Under the pieces are notes generated by a model. That model did no database searches. It saw nothing but the letters and a program-made list of their open reading frames with translations, and was not told the origin of the DNA. This document shows positions 12,621 through 19,773 of a stretch of DNA of 27,557 nucleotides, in pieces. The stretch is from a virus. The first letter of the stretch is position 1. Each line of letters starts with the position of its first letter. The DNA lies in IMG/VR virus record IMGVR_UViG_3300030107_001378, positions 1-27,557 of that record. One strand, 5' to 3'. Position numbers and translations under genes: made by a program.

Positions 12621-15061
12621 TGGCAATTAAGAGCTACATTAAGATAAAACCCATCAAGGATGATGGTCCTTTCGCTGGAAGTTTCGATGAAATTCGGAAG
12701 GGTATCAATCGTACTGGTGTAGTAGTAGAGAATATTGCCAATAATAATGTAGAGACTCATAAACTGATTCAGTTTGAGAAGGAGTGGTTGTCAACTACCA
12801 CTGAGAAGGAAACTGAGGTAGCTAAAGAAGAGCAGAAGGATGAAGAGAAGGGATTTAAGAAATGGTTTAAAGGTTTCCGAAACATGTTCCGTCTTAAGAA
12901 TAGAAGGGAACAGGAGAAGAAAGATGAAGCACCAGCAGAACCAGGAGCAGAACCAGAAGAGAAACCACCAAATAAGTTAAAACAAGCAGGTGGTGGGTTT
13001 CTTGGTAACTTTACTAAACTCTTAACTTCTATATTCAAATTTGTAATGATGCAGGTATTACTCAATTGGTTGAGTGATCCAGAGAAAGCTAAGAAAGCAG
13101 GTAAGGTATTCAACCTAGTGATGGCATTAGGTAAGTTTGCTTTGAAGATAGCTACTTGGGGTATTGATACTCTAGCTAGTGGTATTATTAATGTATTTGG
13201 TGGGTTTAAAGAAGGACCAATTAAAGGGACATTAGGTGCATTATTCGGATTCCTTCAGATATTTGCTGGATTTAAGACACTCCAGTATCTTTTAAATCCT
13301 TTTAAGGCAGTATCTGATGTTAAGAAGGTTGCTGGTCTATTCAAGAATACTACTGAGAAGGAAGTAGAGTGGAAGAAGCAAGAGCAATGGCGTAAGTTTG
13401 GATATAAGGATAAAGAGACTGGTAAGATATACACAGAAGAAGAGTATAAAGCACAGAAGAAGTCAGTTGAGAGACAACAGAAGAAGTTAAGAGCACAGGG
13501 TAAGAATGACCAAGCAAGGAAGGTTGGTAAAGGTTTTAATAATAGAGTAAATAACCCTACCAGATTACAGAAGGGTAAGAATGTTGGTAAGGGAATAGGT
13601 GGTAAGTTAATGAAACCTGGTGCACAGAAGGGATTAGCAGTAGCAGGTGGTCTCAGTCGTATGGCATCAGGTATTGCTATGGGTGAGGACAAGACTACCG
13701 CAGTTGGTGCAGGTCTTGGTCAAGCAGCAGGTGGTATGTTAGGTGCTGCTGCTGGTACTGCATTATTGGGTCCATTCCTTGGACCATTTGCACCTATAGT
13801 AGGTAATGCTATTGGTAGTTTCTTAGGTGAGTGGGTAGGTAAGACATTCTTACCAATGATTAAACCACTCTTTGAACCTATTCAGAAGATGTTTGGTATG
13901 TGGTTTGGTTTAATTAAACAGATAGCTGATGAGACAGGTATCACAGAATTCTTAGGTACCTTCTTTAAATTCGTAGGAGAGATTGGTAAGGTATTATTTA
14001 ATATAATTGGATGGATAATGAAACCTATCCAGTGGTTATTGGGTGGTGCACTCAAGGTACTTGGAGGTGTTATAAGTTTTATTATTAAAGCTGCTAAGAA
14101 TATATTTGCATTTATGATCAATCCTATAGGATTTGCATGGAAAATCATAAGACGTAAGGATCCTGGTAAGGATGTAAAACTGGAAGAGTTTGGTGATGGT
14201 GGTGAGATGGTTATCGCTAAAGGTAAACCTGCTAGGAAGTTACAGTCATTTGCTGGTGGTGGACCGACAAGAATTTCACTTACTAATGAGGATATAGAGC
14301 CACCTCAATTTGTATACAGTCATCAGAGGTTTACTAGTAAGATCACAGAGCATGTTAAAAATGGTGAGTTAGTTGAGTTGAAGAAGGAGAAGGAATTTTA
14401 TGAGGTAATGGGATCTATCTATTATCACATCCTTATGAAGCATAATGATGATATTCTTGGTAAGTTGATTAGTATGAAGTTACTTAAACCACATCATACT
14501 ATTAGAGATGTCATTGAGGGTAGTGCAGCTAATCATATCAAACCAGAGATACTATATCCTATCTTTAAAGGAAGTGAAGCACAGAAGTTAAGTGATGAGG
14601 AATCAAGAGAAAGGACAAAAGCATTCTATAAGAGACACAACCTTGAGATAGGTCAATCATGGGTAGCTGATAACTTTGCAAAGGGAGGCGAGGTAAATAT
14701 TAAAAATATTAATAATGCCTATTTTGAAAGGGGTGGTGAGGTAAAGAACATCCATAATAATTTCTTTGCAAGGGGTGGTGAGGTAAAGACTAAACCTATT
14801 AAGAGTGTCTATAAGGTACCACAATTCTCTATGGGTGGTAACGTACCAGACCTAGGTGATATAGAGGCAATGACTGAGACTAGGGATATGGCACTCAAAG
14901 AATTCCAATATAAGAATCAGAGGGATAGTGATATGGAAAATATAATATTACCTCCTAGGATAATTACTATACAATCTACAGTACCAATCATAAATAATAT
15001 TGCTGCTGGTAATAAAGCCACGCCAGTATATACTGCACCATCACCACTATTCACTTGTTGA
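12620..15061 (+). CDS. Tape-measure-like tail protein A (813 aa)
   Basis: Charged N-terminal helical part with a Lys/Glu-rich and Pro-rich stretch (about 60-117), then long hydrophobic helices at about 127-151, 163-195, 202-226, a Gly/Ala zipper region at 361-408 (AVGAGLGQAAGGMLGAAAG), and 411-510. A basic segment lies at 248-333. The C-terminal third contains three F-x-x-GGEV repeats (see repeat). Composition, size and position behind a chaperone-like frameshift gene fit a tape measure protein (T4 gp29 role, though longer). Clearly related in layout to the next gene. Weak point: no direct motif proves the function. Confidence 0.7.
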   Translation: MAIKSYIKIKPIKDDGPFAGSFDEIRKGINRTGVVVENIANNNVETHKLIQFEKEWLSTTTEKETEVAKEEQKDEEKGFKKWFKGFRNMFRLKNRREQEKKDEAPAEPGAEPEEKPPNKLKQAGGGFLGNFTKLLTSIFKFVMMQVLLNWLSDPEKAKKAGKVFNLVMALGKFALKIATWGIDTLASGIINVFGGFKEGPIKGTLGALFGFLQIFAGFKTLQYLLNPFKAVSDVKKVAGLFKNTTEKEVEWKKQEQWRKFGYKDKETGKIYTEEEYKAQKKSVERQQKKLRAQGKNDQARKVGKGFNNRVNNPTRLQKGKNVGKGIGGKLMKPGAQKGLAVAGGLSRMASGIAMGEDKTTAVGAGLGQAAGGMLGAAAGTALLGPFLGPFAPIVGNAIGSFLGEWVGKTFLPMIKPLFEPIQKMFGMWFGLIKQIADETGITEFLGTFFKFVGEIGKVLFNIIGWIMKPIQWLLGGALKVLGGVISFIIKAAKNIFAFMINPIGFAWKIIRRKDPGKDVKLEEFGDGGEMVIAKGKPARKLQSFAGGGPTRISLTNEDIEPPQFVYSHQRFTSKITEHVKNGELVELKKEKEFYEVMGSIYYHILMKHNDDILGKLISMKLLKPHHTIRDVIEGSAANHIKPEILYPIFKGSEAQKLSDEESRERTKAFYKRHNLEIGQSWVADNFAKGGEVNIKNINNAYFERGGEVKNIHNNFFARGGEVKTKPIKSVYKVPQFSMGGNVPDLGDIEAMTETRDMALKEFQYKNQRDSDMENIILPPRIITIQSTVPIINNIAAGNKATPVYTAPSPLFTC
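14675..14785 (+). repeat. Three F-x-x-GGEV repeats in protein A
   Basis: Residues FAKGGEV, FERGGEV and FARGGEV begin at bases 14675, 14723 and 14765 (16 and 14 codons apart), each followed by Asn/Lys-rich linkers. F-A-x-GG motifs are frequent in tape-measure C-termini; related FAKGGW occurs in the next protein. Confidence 0.75.
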
Positions 15062-15064
15062 TAA

Positions 15065-17530
15065 ATGGCAGAAGTAAAAGCTAAAGTACAGAAAGCAGCG
15101 TTGTATAAGATGATCTCTTATAAAGGGATCGAAGGTAAACAGAATTCTTATACACCGTTAACTGCTGCTGCAAGATTACCTAAGACTGAGAAGAGCATTC
15201 AAAGGGGAATGACCTCTGTCATGATGGGTCTTAATGCTTTAGGACGTACTCTTAACAGCATTGCTATCAACACACAGTTCATGTTGGAAGCATGGAAAGG
15301 TAGTATTAGACAGGGTATAAAGGATAAATCTGCTCTACTTAAACAAGAAGAGAAGACTAAGAAAGTAGAGAAAATATCTAAGACCAAGAAGGATAAAGCA
15401 ACAGAGAAGCAGAGGAAGTTAGATAAGAGAAATAAGGATGAAGAGGAAGCAGAGAAGACTAAACCAAAACCATTTGGTCAGAAGGTAGTAGAAGGTGTAA
15501 AGAGTACAGGATCAGCACTATTCAGTAGTTTGTTGGGGTTATTCAGCTGGTTGGGTAAGTTAATAGCAATACCAGTCCTTATGTGGATAGGTAATAATCC
15601 AAAGAAGGTGCAGAAACTTATTCAGATATTGGCATCTATTGGTAAGTTTGTATTCAATGTTGTTTCATTCCTAGGAGGGATGGCACTTGATGGTATTATT
15701 AATTTCCTTGAGAATCCCTTAAGTCTTAAAGGTTTATTCGGTGTAGTCCAGTTTCTACTGGGTGCTGTACCGTTATTCGCAGGTCTGGTATTCCTTAAGA
15801 ATCCTAAACTATTACTAGACACTGCTGGTAAGGTAATAGGAGGTTTAACTAATGGTCTTAAGAATCTGTTTGGGGCACAGGGTAAGGATGCAAAGCTCAG
15901 GCAGTTCCAACTTAAGAAGATAGGAGGTAAGAAAGGTAATTTCTTTTCTAGTAAGTTTGGTAAGATTGCTACTGGATTAGGTGCTGGTGCAGTTGCTGCT
16001 GGAACAGTCGCTGCTGCTGGAGGTACTGAGGGAGAAATAATTGGTGCTGGAGCTGGTGCTGCTGGCGGTCAGATGCTTGGTGCTAAACTAGGTGAGATGT
16101 CTGGTATTCCAGGTATGGGTGCTGTTGGTGGTATGATTGGTACCATGGCAGGTGGTGCTGTTGGTAAAGCAATAGGTCCTATGTTAGATCCAATCATCGG
16201 ACCTGTTAAGGACTTCTTTGGAGAGATCAGTAAGATATTTAATACTGTATTGTCAGCTATTAAAGATCCACTTGAAGACTTCTTTAAGACATTGGGAGCA
16301 TTCATGAGTGGTATACTTGAGGTTGTAGAACCACATATGCCATTGATAGGTAAGATAATAAGTGTGGGATTACAGGTGATGTTTGCACCTCTATTCTTAG
16401 GTATCAGAGCATTAACTGCTGTGATGAAACTATTCACTGGTGGGAAGGATGAAAAGGGTGGAGATGTCAAAGGTGATACTGGAAAGGAAGGTGATACTGG
16501 TGGTAAGACCATAACATCTAAGACTGAAGGTAGTGCATCGATGAATTTTGAAACTGGTGAGATGGAGTATACTGGTGATGTTACTCCTGACAGTTTAACT
16601 GATATGAAGATTGCTAGGGTGAGAGCACGTATGCATCCTGGATTGTCTAAAGAAGAGAAGAAAGGTTATGAGGAGCAGATAGCATATCTTGAGAAGCATA
16701 GAAAGACAGGTGGAATAGAGATAGTTAAGGGAGATGAGGGTGAAGCAGACCCTATGGGATTTGCCAAAGGTGGTTGGATTAATGGACCTCAGTCAGGATA
16801 TCCTGTATCATTAGATGGCAAGAGAACATCATTCATTGGTCACGGTAAAGAGTGGGTTGGTAGAAAGGCAGGTGGTAAAGCATTTGTGGTACCTTTTGAT
16901 ACTCCTGCTACTAAGACTAGTCCTGGACTCACTGCAAAGAGAATGGGTCAAGCTAAGAGACAAGGTTACTCTCTACCTTCAGCAATGGATTCTAGACTTA
17001 GACCTTATAAAGCTGGTGGTGAAATAATTAAACCTAAGAGAAAGAAGGGAATGGGTTCTTGGTTGAAGGATACTCTTAATAAGACACCTCAAGTAAGGTT
17101 AGCGAAGTGGCTTGGTAATAAAGCAAAGAATATAGTTACTGCAAAGGATGAAGAGGGTAAACCAAAGGGTGTAATGAGATGGTTAGCAGGTGCTGCTGAC
17201 CAAGCAACTGGTGGATTCTTTGATTTTGATAAGCAAGGACATTCAATGTATCAAGCTTCTGGTATAATGAAGAAGACAGGTGAGATCATAGATAATGCTA
17301 AACAGAGAGCACAAGAAGACAAATATAATAAAATGAGAAAGTCGATTGAGGAATCGCAAGGTCTTGTAAATATTAATGCTGGTGGTGGAGGTATACCAAT
17401 GGGATCCAGTGCAGTTGATGATGTACCTATCCTTATTCCAGGAGATGACCATTTGGATGCTGATAAGTATCTAAAACCTAAGTATGGTTTAATCGCTGAG
17501 TTTTTGACAGATCCTGTGGAGTTTATGTAG
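15065..17530 (+). CDS. Tape-measure-like tail protein B (821 aa), paralogue of A
   Basis: N-terminal helical part, then Lys-rich coiled stretch (about 92-136) and hydrophobic helices at about 150-176, 183-215, 222-245. A Gly/Ala region lies at 300-370 (GAGAGAAGGQMLGAKLG) with further hydrophobic helices to 457. It matches protein A block by block: MWIGNNPKKVQKLIQILASIGKF here against NWLSDPEKAKKAGKVFNLVMALGKF there, then ...DGIIN / SGIIN. The C-terminal part has FAKGGWINGPQSGYPVSLDG and GKEWVGRKAGGKAFVVPFD, a pattern common near tape-measure C-termini. Starts 3 nt after protein A. Role inferred from these features. Confidence 0.7.
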   Translation: MAEVKAKVQKAALYKMISYKGIEGKQNSYTPLTAAARLPKTEKSIQRGMTSVMMGLNALGRTLNSIAINTQFMLEAWKGSIRQGIKDKSALLKQEEKTKKVEKISKTKKDKATEKQRKLDKRNKDEEEAEKTKPKPFGQKVVEGVKSTGSALFSSLLGLFSWLGKLIAIPVLMWIGNNPKKVQKLIQILASIGKFVFNVVSFLGGMALDGIINFLENPLSLKGLFGVVQFLLGAVPLFAGLVFLKNPKLLLDTAGKVIGGLTNGLKNLFGAQGKDAKLRQFQLKKIGGKKGNFFSSKFGKIATGLGAGAVAAGTVAAAGGTEGEIIGAGAGAAGGQMLGAKLGEMSGIPGMGAVGGMIGTMAGGAVGKAIGPMLDPIIGPVKDFFGEISKIFNTVLSAIKDPLEDFFKTLGAFMSGILEVVEPHMPLIGKIISVGLQVMFAPLFLGIRALTAVMKLFTGGKDEKGGDVKGDTGKEGDTGGKTITSKTEGSASMNFETGEMEYTGDVTPDSLTDMKIARVRARMHPGLSKEEKKGYEEQIAYLEKHRKTGGIEIVKGDEGEADPMGFAKGGWINGPQSGYPVSLDGKRTSFIGHGKEWVGRKAGGKAFVVPFDTPATKTSPGLTAKRMGQAKRQGYSLPSAMDSRLRPYKAGGEIIKPKRKKGMGSWLKDTLNKTPQVRLAKWLGNKAKNIVTAKDEEGKPKGVMRWLAGAADQATGGFFDFDKQGHSMYQASGIMKKTGEIIDNAKQRAQEDKYNKMRKSIEESQGLVNINAGGGGIPMGSSAVDDVPILIPGDDHLDADKYLKPKYGLIAEFLTDPVEFM

Positions 17531-19042
17531 ATGCCATTTTTAGAGTTAATTAATGATATAAATGACGCATGGTCAAAGATCTCATATGGTGTTACTCCAG
17601 AGGGATCTTTACAAGCAGGAGATTCTCCCAGAGAATTTAAGATTGATAAGCTTCAGCTTACTATAGTAGATGAAAAGGGTGGAGATGATGAGACTTTTGA
17701 TATAAGAGATTTAGTATTACAATTCTCTTATCACGAGTCTATAGAGTCTGCCTTTCTTAGGTGTGATATTAGTATCCTAGACAGTGTTGATTTCAATAGA
17801 CTTCTGAAGGGTGGTGAGAAGGTCAGAATAAAGATGACCACTGCTACTGCTTTCAATAAGGAACCATTGGATACTACTATGGTGGTTTATAAGATTGGTA
17901 GTATATCAAAGACTGAGAGAGGACAACTGTATATACTACATTGTATATCTCCAGAGATGTACCATGATGAAGGTAATAAGGTATTTAAAGCATTTGGACC
18001 AGGTGAAGGCACTCTTCAACATGACTGTATACCTAAGCTTATATGTGAGAAGTGGCTTAAGTGTAAGGGTGGTAAGAAACTAAGGACGGATAACTTTGAA
18101 AATCATTCTCAATATACTTTCGTGGCTTGTAGTTGGAAACCTAGTGATACCATAGCATTCTTGTCTGACAAGGTAACTAGATTATCAGAGAGTAAGGCAG
18201 ATAAGAAGCAATCTGGATTCTTGTTCTGGGAGAATAGGAATGGTTTTAATTTTAGATCCATTGACAGTCTTGCTAAGGGTGAGGGTGAGCAGAATGGGAT
18301 CTATACTTACAACTATCAGCAACAGGCACAGCAAGGTGTAAACCCAATGTATGCTATTGAGTCAGTTACTTATCCTGATAAAGCAAATCATTTAGCTAAC
18401 ATGAGGATGGGTACCTATAAAACTGCTGCTATAGGTATATCATTACCATCTCAGAAGGATAGTTTTGCACCACCTTCGGGTAGTAAGGAGGAGGCAGAGA
18501 ATGAAGAAGCCACCAATGTAACAGCAGATAGTGGTACTGGAATGGGTACAGCACCAGGTGGTACTATAAACGAGACAAGAATATTGACTTATAAACAGGT
18601 ATTTGCTAAGGCAGATACTGTAGAGAAGTTTCCACCATTTGCAGTGCCAGATTTCTTTGACCTAGAGAAAGCACAACCAACTAGGATGAAGATCCGAGCA
18701 TTACCTGGAATGAAGAATCAGACCAGTGTTGGAAATCCGAATAACGGAACAAATCCTGACGTAGACTCTATGGCAGTTGCACAATATGCAGCAGCGAGGT
18801 ATAATTTACTTAAGGCAATTAAGTTAAACATAGTAGTACCTGGAAACACGGCTCTTGCTGCGGGAGGTATGGTAAAAGTAATCATACCAGCATCAGTAGA
18901 AGATGGTGAAAATGTAAAACAGGATTTACAGTTCAGTGGTAAGTATATTGTCGCTGCACTAACCCATGTATACAGAAGAACAGGTATAACCACAAAACTA
19001 TTCCTTATTAGGGATTCAAAACCTAAAGGAACCGAGAAGTAG
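17531..19042 (+). CDS. 27: Baseplate hub subunit gp27-like
   Basis: 503 aa (T4 gp27 391). Two tail-hub beta domains are suggested: about 35-150 (KLQLTIVDEKGG...FSYHESIESAFLRCDISILDSVDF, KVRIKM, VYKIGSISKTERGQLYILHCIS) and a C-terminal one (AGGMVKVIIPAS...LQFSGKYIVAALTHVYRRTGITTKLFLIRDS), as in hub proteins of the gp27/gpD type. An insertion-like Ser/Thr/Gly linker lies at about 315-350. Known role: trimer joined to the gp5 spike at the centre of the baseplate. Lies immediately upstream of cp12-cpeT and the gp5-type gene. Confidence 0.72.
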   Translation: MPFLELINDINDAWSKISYGVTPEGSLQAGDSPREFKIDKLQLTIVDEKGGDDETFDIRDLVLQFSYHESIESAFLRCDISILDSVDFNRLLKGGEKVRIKMTTATAFNKEPLDTTMVVYKIGSISKTERGQLYILHCISPEMYHDEGNKVFKAFGPGEGTLQHDCIPKLICEKWLKCKGGKKLRTDNFENHSQYTFVACSWKPSDTIAFLSDKVTRLSESKADKKQSGFLFWENRNGFNFRSIDSLAKGEGEQNGIYTYNYQQQAQQGVNPMYAIESVTYPDKANHLANMRMGTYKTAAIGISLPSQKDSFAPPSGSKEEAENEEATNVTADSGTGMGTAPGGTINETRILTYKQVFAKADTVEKFPPFAVPDFFDLEKAQPTRMKIRALPGMKNQTSVGNPNNGTNPDVDSMAVAQYAAARYNLLKAIKLNIVVPGNTALAAGGMVKVIIPASVEDGENVKQDLQFSGKYIVAALTHVYRRTGITTKLFLIRDSKPKGTEK

Positions 19043-19043
19043 C

Positions 19044-19050
19044 CTAAATA
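19044..19050 (+). promoter_or_regulatory. Candidate late-type -10 element (CTAAATA) for cp12
   Basis: CTAAATA two bases after the gene 27 stop and 25 nt before the cp12 ATG. Same spacing logic as at 11696. It would allow cp12-cpeT to be made from late-type transcription. Confidence 0.4.
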
Positions 19051-19074
19051 ACTATACACTCTACAGAGACCAAC

Positions 19075-19302
19075 ATGACAACTATAGAGCAACACATACA
19101 GCATGATAAGGATCTATTAGATGATCCAATGACTAATCCTGCTGCACGTCGTCACTTTAAAGAAGAGTTACACGACCTTATAGAATATGCAGATCACCAT
19201 AAGGCAGAGATAGAAGCTGGAGATCATCACGATCCGAATTGCTTAGAGCTATTTTGTGATCAAAACCCTGATGAGCCTGAGTGCTTAGTATACGACGATT
19301 AA
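19075..19302 (+). CDS. cp12: CP12 Calvin-cycle regulator
   Basis: 75 aa. The C-terminal CP12 signature is intact: L-E-L-F-C61-x8-C70-x2-YDD (residues 57-75), with NPDEPEC between the two Cys. The N-terminal half keeps EEL in RRHFKEELHDL but has no N-terminal Cys pair; an extra Cys is at 56. Known role: intrinsically disordered redox switch that binds GAPDH and phosphoribulokinase and shuts down the Calvin cycle. Cyanophage CP12 is thought to free carbon and NADPH for nucleotide synthesis, in line with talC at 23361. Located between tail-hub genes and read with cpeT (stop and start adjacent). Confidence 0.88.
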   Translation: MTTIEQHIQHDKDLLDDPMTNPAARRHFKEELHDLIEYADHHKAEIEAGDHHDPNCLELFCDQNPDEPECLVYDD

Positions 19303-19758
19303 ATGTTATTTAATGATGTAGTAGGTCACTATAGGAATAGAGATCAGGCATATTCTAATCCCTCGCAGTGGCCTCAGATTGATATTCGTATTTCTGAACC
19401 TAGCTATGGTATAATATTAGCTAAGTCATGGTATAAGTATAAGGGAGAAGAAGATCCATATAATTACATACAGTATGATTGGCAGAGGATGGATGAAAAC
19501 ATCGTCTATACTAAAACTACTAATCTTATCACTAATACTCCTTCCTGTCCTTTCATTTGGAACTGGGATGGAGTTTGGTGGAATGGAAATACTGACGGAG
19601 AATGCATCCAAGGTAATACGAGGATGGTCTCAAAGATAAGGTTTAATGGTAATGAATATCGTGCCATTGATACTGGATATGATTTAGAGACAGGAAAATT
19701 CCGATGGGGTAAAGAAGAATCGGAAGGGGAATTTCTCTTTAAAAGACTTGATAAATAA
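19303..19758 (+). CDS. cpeT: CpeT/CpcT-like phycobiliprotein lyase
   Basis: 151 aa. CpeT-family landmarks: HYRNRDQAYSNPSQWPQIDIR at 9-29, a beta-rich middle, the turn GNTDGECIQGNTRM (95-108), DTGYDLETGKFRWG (123-136) and FLFKR (144-148). The final D-x-G-x-D-x-E-T-G...WG...F-x-F-x-R string is the family C-terminus. Host CpeT (about 195 aa) attaches phycoerythrobilin to phycoerythrin; phage versions are short and may only carry or chaperone bilins. The gene starts right after the cp12 stop. Enzyme activity is not shown by sequence. Confidence 0.78.
   Translation: MLFNDVVGHYRNRDQAYSNPSQWPQIDIRISEPSYGIILAKSWYKYKGEEDPYNYIQYDWQRMDENIVYTKTTNLITNTPSCPFIWNWDGVWWNGNTDGECIQGNTRMVSKIRFNGNEYRAIDTGYDLETGKFRWGKEESEGEFLFKRLDK
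19750..19757 (+). promoter_or_regulatory. T4-type late promoter (GATAAATA) for the gp5-type gene
   Basis: GATAAATA matches NATAAATA, overlaps the cpeT stop codon and lies 16 nt before the ATG at 19774. A start site a few bases downstream leaves a very short leader. Confidence 0.6.
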
Positions 19759-19773
19759 AAGAAAAGTAATACG

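Noticed and set aside
13255-13692. Long minus-strand frame (145 aa) opposite the tape-measure-like gene
   Set aside because: Low-complexity Pro/Leu/Phe product typical of the antisense of a Lys/Gly-rich gene; no start or promoter context.
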